A DNA stretch of 64,000 bases from Rhododendron vialii (taxonomy: Eukaryota > Streptophyta > Magnoliopsida > Ericales > Ericaceae): the NCBI RefSeq assembly GCF_030253575.1, contig NC_080561.1, forward strand, positions 9,582,501 to 9,646,500, given 5' to 3'. The notes under the pieces were generated by a model. That model saw only the letters and a program-made list of their open reading frames with translations. It made no database searches and was not told the DNA's origin. A program made the position numbers and the translations under genes. Positions 47,640 through 62,327 of the stretch are shown in pieces. Every line of letters starts with the position of its first letter. Position 1 is the stretch's first letter.

Positions 47640-49482
47640 TTTTTGCTCCACTTTCGAACGGGTTAGACTCACTCTTGTGCAATCTGTTTCATCAACCATC
47701 CCTACTTACTTTATGCAAACCATGCACTTGTCTGCTTCTATGTGTGAAAGACTTGACAGGTTGAACAGAAATTTCCTATGGGGCGATTTTCCTGATAAAA
47801 GGAAAATTCATCTTTTCAAATGGGATAAGATGTGTAAAAGTAAAGAATGTGGTGGATTGGGGATTAAAAAAGCCAGAAATCACAATATGGCTATCCTTAC
47901 TAAGCTTGGTTGGAAAATTTCCAGTCAAGAAGCAGGAGGATTGTGGGCTGCCATTCTTAAGAGACAAATATTTGTCTAACCATTCCATATCATCTTGGCC
48001 AAGAAACCGGCCTGCCTCATATATTTGGAAGAGCATTGTGGACACAAAAAAGGTACTTGAACAAGGGATGAAGCGGGTAATTGGTGATGGTAAATCTGTG
48101 AACATATGGCACGACTGGTGGTGTGGGGACAAACCCTTCGCACTAGCACACCCTGGTGTGCATGTTAACTCCAATCAAAAGGTAGAAACGTTAATAGTGA
48201 ATGGTACTTGGGTTCTGGATGAAATAGCTCCATATGTAGATGTCGATACCTTTGAATGCATAAATGCTATAAACAGTCATGTCTACACCCAAACTGCTGA
48301 TCATACTACTTGGGTAGGATCTGGAAATGGCAATTTTACTGTTGCTGCTGCTTATGATATTATTAACAAGGATGCTCTGGACTTGAAAGGTTGGAAATGG
48401 TTTTGGAAACTTAAAATACTAGAAAAATTCAAAACGTTTTTATGGATTATCTTTCACAATAGCCTTCCAACCAATCTTCTCCGGGCCAAAAGAGGTATTG
48501 CAACTTCGGACTTATGTCCAAGATGCAGTATTTTTTCTGAGAGCATCAATCATTTGTTTAGGGAATGTAACAAAGCTAAGGAGCTTTGGAGACACATCCC
48601 TTTTGGCCATCTATTGAGAGGGGACACGGATATACCAATACAAGATTGGATCTCTCTTAATATGAGAAGCCAAAGACGTGCAGGGCATGGTAACAATATT
48701 CCTTGGCACATCTTGTTTATTACCTCGTTATGGCAGCTTTGGAAAGATCCAAAAAAAAAAAGCTTTGATAACATTGACATCCCACCGCTTACCAGTGCCA
48801 AGACTATTATTGCTTATGCCCAAGAAATTGTGGATATGCTTTCAAGTCCCCTCTCACTAATGGCTCGACAAGAACTTGTCTTAATTCTTGGTCTAACCCA
48901 TCTGCAGGAAATGTCAAACTGAATACGGATGGATGCTGGTATGAATCGAATGGAACAGGAGGGTTTGGAGGATTATTCAGAAATCATATGGGAGATTGGA
49001 TCATGGGATACTATGGCAAGCGAAGCTTTCATTCAAGCTTGGAGGCAAAGCTATGGAGTATATACAAGGGGCTGGAAGTCATACTAGAAAGGAAGCTGGA
49101 AAATGTGAAGATTGAATCCGACTCTCTCGTAGCGGTGAACCTCACCATGGAAGGAAACCCAGGCAATCACCCCCAGAGTGTGCTGATTAATGAAATCCAT
49201 GCCCTTCTGACTCAGACCAACACTACGATTGGGCATATCTCTCGTTCGACCAATCAATGCGCCGACCACCTTGCCAGGATGGGTGCGGAACGCACAGAAG
49301 AGCTCGTGTTTGTTATGGACATGCTCATCGCGATAAGGGAATTTGTAATTAGAGATAGCCTGAATATCAGGCAAGTGCTTGACTAGGTTGCAAGTTCTTG
49401 TGCTCTAGTATTTAAAACTCTTGTTGTACTCTTATGTGGTCCTCTCTTTAAGTTTTATTGAATTTTCCGCTTGACCGAAAAA
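47640..49482 (+). mobile_element. 5'-truncated LINE (L1-like), frameshifted
   Basis: Three successive frames read the end of RT (LTLVQSVSSTIPTYFMQTMH, FLWGDF, KWDKMCKSKECGGLGIKKAR), the linker and zf-RVT region (VNIWHDWWCGDKPF, LCPRCSIFSESINHLFREC) and an RNase H domain (TDGCWYESNGTGGFGG, LEAKLWSIYKGLEV, IESDSLVAVNLT, NQCADHLARMGAE). At least two frameshifts separate them: one between RT and the linker (47850-47980) and one near 48900-48990. An A tract ends it at about 49475-49482. It differs in sequence and state from the LINE at 40896. Confidence 0.88.
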
Positions 49483-50867
49483 AAAGAATGATCCCTGCAA
49501 ACCGTACATCAAGAAGTTTTGGTTGCATGGCTAGTGGGGCTTTAATGACAAAGGAGATGTGCTTCCACGGCCATGGTATTCCCCGGCGGTTTGCAAGGTA
49601 GATGTATTTCTGTTTTATCTTATCGATGCACAAATCCAGTGTCATTCTCCTCAGCTTTTGCGCGTTATTTGCATCTTTGAATAGTTTGATGAGTTCACCA
49701 AGGGACCTCAATTGTATAAATTATATCGGGATACGTATTGCGTATCTTAAAATACATTTGTTAGAGGAGTTAGAATTTTTATTGTTTAATTGGACAATAT
49801 TTTTAAAAGAGTGAGAATACTAATGACAAGAGTGAGGAAAGAGAGTATTTGTATTGCATTTGAAGCTTGGTACAAAGTGGCTGAAACCTATCCCTATTTA
49901 TATTATTCCATGAAAGCTCTAGTACCTTTTCATACAAGATAAATTTTGAGGTAATTCTATAATTACACATGTGACTAATTTTCATTAAAAAAAAACTCTA
50001 ATATTTCTCAAGGATATTCTAAAGCTTCCAGAGCTAGATATTTTGGAGTTTCTAAAAATGAGATATTTATATCTTCCTCAATAATATCTTCTATCTTTGG
50101 GTTTTGTCAATTGGAGGTCAATTGGACTTGTTTGACTTAATTTTCTTATGCCAAAATGCTAAACTTAGTTTATACTTCAACAACGTTAATCATAATTAAT
50201 ATACAATTAAAAAGTAGATACACCTAATAATACCAACAAACTATGCTTACATTTTAAAAAAAAGTTTTTAAGATGCAAAATTTTTCAAGTCTCTCAACTA
50301 GGGCCTATATTACATTAAGGATTTCTGTTCCGCAATCGCAGTATGATTCTTTCTTCTATACAAACCTACATTGAGGTTGAATTTTTTTTATATGTTTTGA
50401 AAGACGCCATAATTGGATCAAACGACTTCGATTAATGCATTTGGAGTTCTGCTTCTTGATCGATATCTTGACCAACGGGTAGCTTGCAGTTGGAAGGTTT
50501 CGAAGAACACCCAAAAACAAACACGTTTTATTTTCAAAATCCCAGAACTTACTTAACATGAAGTTTTTCTTTGCATAAATTTGTTCAAGGAAGTAAATTT
50601 GCTTACGTTTGTTGCCTATAGTGGATTTTTAGTTGAACACATCTGGCTCATTAAATTCCCGTCAACGACCCAGGTGAGCAGGCAAGGGTCAAAGCACACA
50701 TTTGCGTACTAGGAGTAATTATTTATTGATAAAGAAGTAGAGTCCAAATCATTTTCCACCTTGTTGAAGAAAGCCCATAGAATATGGACATGAATAGACA
50801 TGCATTTTGAAAAGAATGAAAGGGCATTGGCTCTTCATGGCCCTGAAAGGTTAAACTACAGCCTCAA
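49483..50867. other. Intergenic stretch
   Basis: No supported gene. A minus-strand frame at 49448-49711 (GIPWPWKHISFVIKAPLAMQ) has no family I recognise. The rest is AT-rich. Confidence 0.4.
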
Positions 50868-50873
50868 TATAAG
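50868..50873 (+). promoter_or_regulatory. Possible TATA box of the phytoglobin gene
   Basis: CAATATAAGTGC contains TATAAG about 90 bases before the upstream ATG at 50960. Its position supports transcription starting before the proposed first exon. Confidence 0.35.
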
Positions 50874-50959
50874 TGCTCAATAGCCATTTCTTGTTTCTCC
50901 ACCTCCCTTATACTGAACTGTTTTTCCTTCAACACTATTCTTTTCAATCCATCTATACC

Positions 50960-52787
<1,828 letters not shown>

Positions 52788-54248
52788 TGAGAGATACCAA
52801 GCTGGGAAAAATAGGAAAAGAATTCTCTTAAGATACACAATAAGTTTTGATACAGCTAGCACATGTTATCAAATTGAGGAAAGGCTGAGACATACAGCAT
52901 GTTACTCATGTAATTAGGAAATCTTGTTATCTAATCTGCTCTTCAGCTCTTTTCAGGCCCCATTCCGCTAATTAAAATAAATAAGAACCTTAGCTGAACG
53001 TGGCCTCAGAATTCATGTCCTTATTTGTCCTCATGATTTTGCTATATTATTGATGATTTTTTCATGTCGCGATTTCGACTCTCCCTAAATTATTAACATA
53101 AGCTGTGAGATATTATTGTCTTTAATTCTCAAAACAGAAAGGGTAATTCATACTTTAGATTGAGACTGTTAAATTTTAACTAGATTTTGCAGTTCAGTCC
53201 ACCACATGGGCTTATCTGGTCACATTTGGACCTTACCTGGGGTTGTGTGTGTTATGGGAAAACCACAAGGCTTAAATGGTAATTAACCCTCAATTTATGG
53301 AATGACAATCACAATTTAGCTTACCTTGCTTTTAAACCAGGTGACTTTGGTTTAAGGAAGGAGTGTTTAATTCAGCTTCCTTTGTTAAGGACCACTACTA
53401 AATCACAGACTTAGAAAATTTGTTGAGTGCTCTCCACCACACTGGACAAATGTGTGGTGGAAAGAAAAGGTTAGGGCAAGTCCAAGTAGTATGAATAATC
53501 TCTCCACATATATTTTGATATCATAGGTGTCCGGGTCAGCTTACGCGCACTTCGACTAATTTTAAGGTCCAATTCCACCATTCACTTGCGGGGAACTCAA
53601 TTAAAGGCGAAGCAAAGTTCTGTATGAACTAACCCAAAGGACTTGATAGCAGCTGAGAAGTTTCGACTTGAAATCTTAGGAGGGAGCAAACTCCTAAATT
53701 CCAGGCCTCCACCACCTTAATCTCTCCACAAACTTATGCTTAATTATCCTAGCGATGGTTTTTTCCAGCCAAGTATCTCAATTTCATTTCTTATAGGAGA
53801 AAATATTTAGTGCTCGTTTGGTAACTCTTGCTTATTAACTTATTTTGCTTATTGGCTTATTATGTCTGAATTTTTACTAATTTTCTGTCTTGGTTCAGAC
53901 GCGCACACACAAAAAAAAGCAAGGATTACCAGAAAGGCTTCATACACTTTTGTGGCCTTAGATGACCTTTATCTAGCATTCCCCATTCCAATTCCAAACA
54001 CAACTAACCTTATCAGGGACACCCACAGTTCTTCACAAATGATAAGATAATATTCTTCACAAATCAGTCTTGAACGAGCTTTCAATAAGTCAAACACAAG
54101 CTCGAACTCGAACAACTTGATTCGTTTATCAGTACTCTTCAAGGGGAAAAAAAAAAAAAAAAAGACCAACCACTGAACGAAAGAATTACGTAAAGAGAAA
54201 CCCGTTTTTTCGTTGGACTTTCGTAGGATTCGGGCCACAACCACAACT
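52788..54248. other. Phytoglobin 3' region and intergenic DNA
   Basis: The first part should hold the phytoglobin 3' untranslated region (AATAAGTTTTG and AATTAAAATAAATAAG near 52839 and 52970 are polyadenylation-like). Beyond that no gene is seen. Confidence 0.4.
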
Positions 54249-56105
54249 CTATTTGGAAATGAGTGAGCCAACAACCCCAGCAATAAGGGTAGTGGGATCC
54301 CCAAGAACAGCCGAAACAACAAACTGGATAGCCAAACCAGCCATCTCAGAACATTTCTTCATTTTCCCCTTATTGCCACTCCTCTTCTGATAGCTCTGAA
54401 GCGTTCCCTTTGGAATCCTGGTCTCCAGTTTCCCACCACCATGGAAGTTGTTGTTAACCCCGCGCCCGAAATTGCTATTGTTAGCCATAATCTGATGATC
54501 GTGCCAGCTCTCCACCAGCATCTCCTTCACACAAGCGACGTGCAAGTTGTACTTCTTGCAGGAAGACCGGTAGCTCCAGCTCCTCCCCTTCCTCCCGCAC
54601 CGGTGGCACGACGCGCTTACCTATCAGAAGAAAAGAGTGCACTATCAATTAAATTCACTAAAAACAAAGGAATTGCGCGTACGACTTAGCGAGATTCGAA
54701 TACGGAAAGCATCAGTATGAATGATTTTGTTTTTGTGAATTTGTGAGGGCTTTTTCTTATCCAATGTTCATGTTCATCAAGAAAGTGTTGCTTGTGAATT
54801 TGTGAGGATTGCTTGTGGGCCATAGCGTTTCTGATCCGATGTTCACGTCCATCAAGAAATGTTTCAAAATATTCCATGCATATGAGTACTATTTCCTCCG
54901 TCCAATAATATTTGTCCGGTCCGCAAAACGAGTACTATAAAATAATATATTTCTTTCAAGAAAAAATTTCAAGAAAAAATTCAAATTTTTTTCATAAGTT
55001 AAAAGAATTCGTCAAGATCTAGTAAATTGTTGAATTTTTTCCAACTTTTCTTACAAAAATTGTATTATTTTTACGTCTCCGTTTTGCGGACCGGACAAAT
55101 ATTATGGGACGGAGGGAGTATATCTTATTCTCTCCGTCGCAATTTCTTTGTCCACTTTTTTTACTTTTATTTATCCCAAAATGTTTGTCCACTTTGGAAG
55201 ACTAAGGGACCAAAAGCTACAAAATTATATTTTTGTCCCTTACCATTTGAACTAAAGTACTCTTTTCCAAAAAGTTAGGAGGGCAATTTTTGGAAAGTTG
55301 AGCATTTAGGTGCAATGATTGTGTTTCCTAAAAAAATTGTATTCTCCAAATTAGACAAACAAATTGGGACGAAGGGAGTATCTCCTAACGTGTATAGTTT
55401 CACATCATATATGATATCAAAATTCGTGCATGTATATATGAGAATATTGTTCTCAAATGACGTTCTTTCATTTCTAAAACGTGCGGCAAGTCTATTTGTA
55501 CATGCACATATCATGACACGAAAACGTGTCTAGACCCGTCCAAATTTACATAAACCCCCAAAAAAATAATAAGAACCCCGGCCCATACATTGACTGCATG
55601 GGCCGGCCAAATTCCAATGTGCAAATATGTGCACGAAGATCTGTGTGCTCGTAATTTGTTCTAACAAATAAGATTACCCAATTTCCGACGTACCCAAAAA
55701 AAAAAATTTACCCCAAAAACATACCTTCCTATAGAGGTAAAGCTTGACATCACCATCATCAAGCACCACGGGGAGCTTAGCACAACAAGGGTGCAAATCA
55801 AACCCACAAGACTTGCAATGGTACATGAACCCGGTCACGTCCTTCTCGCACGCGTTGCAGTAACGCGCCACCGTGCCGGGCGGCCGGGAGCAGAACTGGA
55901 AGCTGCATTTGGTGTAGAAAGGGTGAACGAAGGAGGGGGAAGGGAGGGCGCAGTGGAGGTGGAGGTCGTAGTCGCAGGCGGCGCATCTGTACCGGGAGCC
56001 GATGCCGACTTCCTTGCAACCGTCGCACTTGAACAGAGCCTCTGTGTACTCGAACTTGAGCTTGTGCTGAGGGTGGCTGAAGTGAGGGATCTCGTTGTAT
56101 CTCAT
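54249..56105 (-). CDS. DC1 (C1-type zinc finger) domain protein
   Basis: Two exons, 56105-55725 and 54620-54249, join in phase (KLYLYRK then VSASCHRCGRKG) with GT/AG borders to give 250 residues. It starts MRYNEIPHFSHPQHKLKF, typical of the family. Cys/His-rich C1 modules follow: FKCDGCKEVGIGSRYRCAAC with DYDLHLHC, YCNACEKDVTGFMYHCKSC with GFDLHPCC, and CHRCGRKGRSWSYRSSC with KKYNLHVACV. A glycine/asparagine-rich linker leads to a hydrophobic C terminus (FVVSAVLGDPTTLIAGVVGS) that could sit in a membrane. DC1 proteins of this type are linked to stress and defence responses and lipid or diacylglycerol-like binding; the partner of this one is unknown. The 1.1-kb intron contains two MITEs. Confidence 0.9.
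54892..55118. mobile_element. Stowaway-like MITE in the DC1 intron, first
   Basis: 227 bp, ends TTTCCTCCGTCCAATAATAT and ATATTATGGGACGGAGGGAG, with long paired arms through TTTGTCCGGTCCGCAAAACG and its complement. TA lies on both flanks (54890-54891 and 55119-55120). Confidence 0.85.
55128..55378. mobile_element. Stowaway-like MITE in the DC1 intron, second
   Basis: 251 bp, ends TTCTCTCCGTCGCAATTTCT and AAATTGGGACGAAGGGAG, TA on both flanks (55126-55127 and 55379-55380). The interior differs from its neighbour, so it is a separate insertion rather than a duplicate. Confidence 0.8.
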
Positions 56106-56165
56106 GGTGTTTTTTGTTTTGTTTTTGGGTGGGTAAGTAGTGGGAAAAGAGATCAGGTGGGTTTG

Positions 56166-56171
56166 TTTATA
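56166..56171 (-). promoter_or_regulatory. Possible TATA box of the DC1 gene
   Basis: The minus strand reads TTTATAAAC about 61 bases before the ATG at 56105, a compatible distance for a short 5' leader. Confidence 0.4.
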
Positions 56172-58464
56172 AAGGTGGTTTCTTGGAGTTTTTCGGCTGG
56201 CTCGAGGGATAAGAAGAGAAAAAAGTGATTCAGCCTCCGTTCTTGTAAACTTATTTTTCTTGTTTGTTTTGTGTATTTTGTTCGTCTTTTTTTAATTTTT
56301 ATTAGATTCGCATCGTATTTTTTGGATTAATTAACCATCTATCTCGACGAGAGGAGTCTCAAAAGGATAAAATTATGATGGAACTAAAGACGAAAAAAGT
56401 ATCAAGCAACTATCGTATTTGTCTAAAGTGCCGTGTTGTTTGAATTTTTTCAATAGTAGTCCATATTTTTTTACTTTTTCAATTCGTCTTGTGGAGACGA
56501 ACGATTAACTCCAAAAACTTCGACGAAAAGCTAAACAAAAAATTATGAAAAATAAAAAGTATCGAAATAAGTTTTAGACTTAAAAGTTTACAAGAACGCA
56601 GCCTTACTACCTCCGTCCAATAAGAATGTCTGATCCGCAACAACAACAACAAAAAAACTTACAATACTCTAGTTTTCATCAACAAAATTCAAACTTTTTG
56701 CTGCCAGTTACTAAATAACATATTGTGTTTTTTCCAATATTCTATCAAAAAAGTTTGAATTAATTTTTCTTGGTTGAAATGTGTTTTTTATAAGTTCTTA
56801 TTTTGAAGACCGAAGAATCTTTTTGAGATGAAAGAAGTATTAGTTTTACTTTCAGTCTTTCTGAATTTGCGTTAGTCTGTTGGTCTTTTATGACAAACAA
56901 CGGTCTGACAGAGGGAAGTGTGCAAGCAGGACGGAGCCCAAATTTTACCACAACCTTTGGTGGAACAAACACTCGCAATGTATTTATTGGAACATTTCCT
57001 ATTGCAATTAGGATTGTAAGGTGGCTTGTTGTTGAAGCAACTAGAGAGGGATTTATGCTCATGGATGGTTGTGATAGTGGAAATGTGTAGTACTTAAAGG
57101 ACAGACATAAGGAATTTTGGTTGATGTCCCACAAGAGAATAAGAATTTTCTCTTTGTGTACGTATTCCAAATCTAATGTACTAGCTAGCTAACATGGAAC
57201 AAGATATATTTGAATGTGGATATCCTTTTGTGACCAAGTAATGAACCGTAAGGAAAGGAGGAATGGAGTTGGCTTAGGTGCCGTTCCGGATACGCAGTAA
57301 AGAACTTTAGGAAAATAAAGGTTTTTCGAACTCATATATTATGAAAATGAAAAATATTTTTTTGAATTTTTTTGCATTGTTTAAAAGATCTCAATGAGAT
57401 CTATCAAATAAGATTTGTATTGGTAGGAAAATTATTTGCGTAAACACGTGATTTTTGAGCTTGAAAAACCTTCATTTTCCTAAAGCTCCTTTTACCATCG
57501 GGAACACCCACTTAGCGATAAGGAGACTCAGACCTGGATTACATTTCGTTCTCATTCCGTTCTCGTTCTTGTGAATTTTAGTGGTTTAAATATTTTTGAA
57601 ATACACTTTCACACTTGCGCTCCCACTCATTTCACACACTCAATATAAACTAGAATGTGACTTAGCATTGGACGCTATACTTCTAGTCATCAGGTCCCCG
57701 GATCAACCGCTGATCAAATCTTACTTATCTCAAAATCTTCTCCTCTCTATAGAGGTCACGTAGGGTTAACTTGATGGCCCAAATTAAACTACAATGTCAT
57801 CCACAAAATTGAATCAGATGCTAATATATCGCTATCGTTGATGCATCTGGATGTTGAAATAAAGGGCAAATGGTTTTCGGATATACCAGTTGGCATGCCA
57901 ATGGATATGGCATGTGATGTGGAATTGATTCTCAATTAGGTTGCATAAAGCCCAAGGGTTAGGCGGGTTAGTTGATGGGTTTGCTCTTCACACAATTGAT
58001 CAAGATTTAATTCTCGAGGCCAAGCCGCAAGAAAGTAATTTGTTTAATTTGAATTCCCTAATCCCGGCGTGCATGGATGGCATGCCTTTGACAAGACCGG
58101 AGAAATGATTAGTCGAGGTGCACGTAAAATGGCCCGGATACCCCGGACTATCGAGAAAAATATAAAATAGGTTGCATAAATGTTGATTTAAGGCAAGCAC
58201 AGCCAAAGGCATGTAATATTCGTGGAATCGATACTCAATTATATGGGCTTGTTATTGTTATCCCCATTGGGTCAACGGGGGAATTTTTTTTCTTTCTTTC
58301 TTATGTTTTTGTTTTTTGGCCATAAGTGGCGTTGGTGGGTTTGTGAGTTTAGATTATCAGGCGGTGTCAACGTTGTTCCATTAGCTTTAACTTGATTATT
58401 GATAACATGACCCATTGAGAAGGAAGCCGAGGTGGCCAGGTCCCAGGGGTATTTGTTCAAAATT
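56172..58464. other. Intergenic stretch
   Basis: No supported gene. At about 56605-56845 there is a degenerate Stowaway-like start (CTACCTCCGTCCAATAAGAA) without a clear right end. The remainder shows no recognisable frame. Confidence 0.4.
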
Positions 58465-58740
58465 AAGGTGATAGTTCAAGTGGTAGGAGCAAGCAACATA
58501 AGATTACTTCTCTTTCCACTGTTCTTGAGTTCGATACTTAGAATCAGATGGTTGAAAGAGAAGGCTTCAATTTAATTTGTATTTCGGTAGGACCTGATGA
58601 GGGAGCCTGCGACACAGTAACGGATCAATATTTTCTCTTCGGCCGGATCAGGTATGGCTGTTCTCTAGTTAATCAGGAATCGCTACGCTGGTTCAATTTA
58701 GCCCACCCATTCCCGGTGACAAGAAATTAAACAGAAGGGT
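58465..58740 (+). mobile_element. Possible tRNA-related SINE
   Basis: TAGTTCAAGTGGTAGGAGC resembles an A box and GAGTTCGATAC, about 50 bases later, a B box, as in plant tRNA-type SINEs. The body after it resembles such elements in style. No tail or target duplication was found, so this is tentative. Confidence 0.35.
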
Positions 58741-58979
58741 GATGATGGGGAATCTTACCCACATGGTCAAGAGTGCTGAATGTTTGAAGAAGAAGCGTCA
58801 ACTCTGTTCATATGCCCAATAAAATCAGAGAAGTCCTTTTTTGTTTTTGCCTCTTTATCTTTATCTTTTTGCTTCTTTAAGTACAAAGAAACATCTGAAG
58901 TGTTCTCAAATAAGTGAAAGGGGATAGATTTGCGCAGTGTCAAAATCCAGTCATTTTGCATGTAGATTTGTACTAAAAG

Positions 58980-58982
<3 letters not shown>

Positions 58983-59013
<31 letters not shown>
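58983..59013. repeat. (GA)n microsatellite
   Basis: About 15 uninterrupted GA units. Confidence 0.9.
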
Positions 59014-59016
<3 letters not shown>

Positions 59017-59490
59017 GGAAAATTGAATTTGATTCTTTTTGTTTTGCTTCTTCTGCACTCATGATATCTCTCTCTGTCCTATAGTTTTCATGTCCCCTTT
59101 TGCTTTATTTTGCTTCCAAATTCTTGATGTCTTTGAGTCGTGCCAGCCATCTCTTCTAAAAAAGATGTTATTTGTTTTGTGGGACCTTGCGCTTTGTTCG
59201 TAGTATGAGTATGTGTAATCGGATATGCGTGTTCAGGTGTGGTTCTAGCATTGTTCTATAGCATTAATTTTGTGCTTAAATTTTATCTGACTTGCGCCTA
59301 GCTGTGATGAAGAACTCGTTACAAAACAAAGGCTCAACAATGGGTAATGGCAAAAGATCCCTTATCAATTGGAAACTAGCTTGCTTTTAATTTTTCTTTT
59401 GAATATGTATATCCACTTATATATGTGGTTTGCAACAAGATGAGATCTAACAACTCCCGAGTACGATTTCCTTGGAAAATTTTAACCTCA

Positions 59491-60168
59491 AGCCGTGTTT
59501 GGATGGCAGACATCTTAGAGAGGAATAAGAATGTGATTCCAGAACTCTAAGATTCCTATATTTGGGAAGAGCTTGAATGATAATCTGATTACTATCTCTC
59601 ATTCCAGGAGTAATCATTTTCCTAAATAGATAAGGAATCTGATCACTCCACTACTCCTGAGAATTTTGAGATTGCGAGGTAATATGATTAAGGGAGAAAA
59701 CGGAAAGATTAAAATTTTCCTCGTCTCCCTCATCGCCACATTAATTTGGTCTAACTTTGTTATGGAATTATCATTTTTTATTTGTACTCCAATATTATTT
59801 ACTTTGTTTTTTGTTACAATTTTTTGAATTATTTATTCATTTCAATGAGAGGAAATATAAAGCTACAAAAACATGAATCACCTTAACAAAATAAGAAAAT
59901 CAAAATTAATTCATAAATGTCTGTCTATTTTTACTTGTCTTTAGTAAACTTTTTTCAAATTTTTATCATTATTTCTTATTTTTAGGATTTCTTTCATCTA
60001 GACAAACAAATAATCCAAAGAAACTTACAAAAGCAAAAAATAAAAATAAATAGAATCTTAACATTCCTGTGTTAAAACGAACGCTTGAATGGAAATTACA
60101 TTAGCAGGAATCACAGTCTGGGAATAGAATACCCATTCCTGATTCTCGATTGCCGTCATTCAAAGGCT
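59491..60168. mobile_element. Possible MITE with AGCCGTGTTTGGATGGCA end
   Basis: The left end AGCCGTGTTTGGATGGCA and the complement of the right end (AGCCTTTGAATGACGGCA) are alike over 18 bases. Inner parts pair weakly (AGGAATAAGAATGTGATTCC against GGAATCACAGTCTGGGAAT). It is AT-rich and non-coding. Confidence 0.45.
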
Positions 60169-61350
60169 CACTGTAAATATCCTCTTTTCACAAATGAGCT
60201 TTAGGCGAGGTCATAGATTCTTCGAAAGTACGAGGCTCATTATCTTATCCAACAGATAAGTCAGAAGAACGGGACCAATTAATTTTACGCGGAAATGGTG
60301 AAACGTTGAGATCAATACTCAATTGTCTCGGCAATGGCACGGTGAGTTGCAGACCAGAGTATGCCCTCTAGTTAAGTAAGGAGTACAACTATAAGGTTAG
60401 GCTTACCCTCTGTAATTGGTACGTACCGGGATTGGCTCTGATTCCACAGGTAACGACAATAGTAACTGTAACTCCCCCGAAAGGTGGATCCAAAAAGATG
60501 TCACTTAGTTTCATCGCTCCTACTTATTTCCCAAAGATCCCCTAACAAACTTCCAATGCGTGAAAATCGCACATACAAACTTCCAATGACTCGGCTGATC
60601 AAAAGAGCAAATGACTGGAGTTTGAGATCGTTATACGAAGATTTGTTTGCAGTTTCAGAGCAGGCATAACACCCTTATTTGAGTTGTCTACCCAGTCACA
60701 TAAACCAGTAACGCGCTGTGCATTGTGTACGAAGTTGTGTTTGGAAGTTGTGTTCGTAGACTTCTTGTATTACAAAACTTAAAATTGGCGATGATCAACT
60801 TGAGGAGATTTCATGTCTTTATTTCCAGAGTTTTGAGACTCAGAGAGAAATCTCAGAACTGAGATAATTGTGTACGTTCTCCTCATTGTTACAGTTTCAC
60901 TGACAAGTGCTTTACTTGTCAAAAATTTGCAGAACCCCGACACAAGGACGAATGCAGAATATAAAGGAATTGGAAACACTAACATGCAAAAACACCAGAT
61001 TTTTTGGTTGGAACCGTTTCAAAATAATGAGTAAGATACATCGGAATTGTCATATCGTTGCAATCTATGGTTAGGGAAACAACCAAACAAGTACATGAAA
61101 AATACCAAAAGGGCTCCATAAACAGTTGAAGACAGAACATGTATGGCAACACTTGCATTACATCATGCCCATTTTTCTCCAAAGTGGCAATATTTCAGGT
61201 GAAGTTTCACATCTACGCCGAAACTCTATCCATTCGAAACTTTATTTTGTAAAAATGATTCCTTCTGTCAAAATTTTGATCAATATGTATGTACAGAATC
61301 GAGAGAACAGCACAGAAAAAGCAATAGATAACAGACAGCAGCAATGAATC
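60169..61350. other. Intergenic and 3' region of the CASP-like gene
   Basis: No supported gene. The part next to 61350 should contain the 3' untranslated region of the CASP-like gene on the minus strand. Confidence 0.4.
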
Positions 61351-62327
61351 TTACAAGGAAGGAAGTAACCAAAGGTTGAAAAGGCAAGAACCCAATGAAA
61401 GAAACCAAGACAAGAAGGCCATAGCAGCAGATATCAAATATCTGCTGCAAAGATTCGGAGGGCAGTCCGACCCGTCGGTCGTGAACATAAGTTCGGCCAC
61501 ACTAGCCGTTGAGCAGGCGGCTGCTAGTGTCAGAACCGACAACACCTGCCATTAAAGATTGCGTTAAGTGTACAGAATTCAGACAGAAAGGTTCATAGAA
61601 AGCACACTTTGGGACTCGGGTTCATCTTATGTAGGGTGATAGAACTCAGACAACTATGTTACGTGACCTTTTCGAAATGCAAAGTACCCGCGTCCCTAAT
61701 TTTTAGTTGACAATTCACATGGCAAGCATTTTTATTGATCAAGTTTGCAGCATAACTACAATTAGAACACCCATACAAATATGACACTAATGCACTTAGC
61801 CGTAATTTCAATACACATAGGAAGCATTTTTAATAAAATGGGTATTTTAAACTCAACCCATGCACTTTCCATGGTCCTAATTTCGATACACATCGGAAGC
61901 ATTTTTATCATTTGCAGAACTACCCTTAGAATACCCATTTAATGGCTCCTTGTAACCCAATTTACCTTAAAATGAAAGTACTGCACCAAGAACTACGAAA
62001 ATTATGCAGTGTCCTCGTGTCTTTGACTCGATAATTAAAAGAATCTGACACTTAAGCAGTAAGCACATGACCGTTCTAGACACTTGTACCGGGGTCCATG
62101 TAATATTATGTGACAGTTCACTTTCTGCACTTTTCTGTGTCCTAATTTTGTTTGCCAAGTAGAATCAAGATTTAGAGTGAAAAGCAGGACATACCCAATC
62201 TCCAACTACAATAATCACCAGTATTCCGGGCTGACGAAGAGGGCACTTAACCAGTACAGAATATCCGTCAATCAGTGCATGAGTGAAGCTCCATGGGATA
62301 ACTAAACCCATTATCGTCACCAAGAAG
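61351..62327 (-). CDS. CASP-like membrane protein, family 5 (C-terminal exons)
   Basis: Two exons, 62327-62195 and 61545-61351, join in phase with GT/AG borders. The first starts with the last base of a codon and reads FLVTIMGLVIPWSFTHALID, then GYSVLVKCPLRQPGILVIIV and VGDW. The second reads VLSVLTLAAACSTASVAELM, FTTDGSDCPPNLCSRYLI, then AMAFLSWFLSLGSCLFNLWL and stops after LLPSL. These match transmembrane segments 2 to 4 of CASPL5 (the C subgroup by resemblance). CASP-likes are four-pass plasma-membrane scaffold proteins. The exon with segment 1, expected to begin near an ELPGxxGTSASLALR motif and end in FC, was not found up to 64000 and may lie further right. Confidence 0.82.
61696..61945. 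repeat. Degenerate tandem repeat in the CASP-like intron
   Basis: Three related units start near 61697, 61800 and 61876, each with CTAATTT or GTAATTT, a CACAT stretch, then GGAAGCATTTTTAT or GCAAGCATTTTTATT; two continue to TTAGAACACCCAT or TTAGAATACCCAT. An old local duplication. Confidence 0.6.

Noticed and set aside
49448-49711. Minus-strand frame of 87 residues
   Set aside because: No recognisable motif, splice partners or promoter; it overlaps the end of the LINE.
55791-56228. Plus-strand frame of 145 residues over DC1 exon 1
   Set aside because: Antisense shadow of the GC-rich zinc-finger exon.
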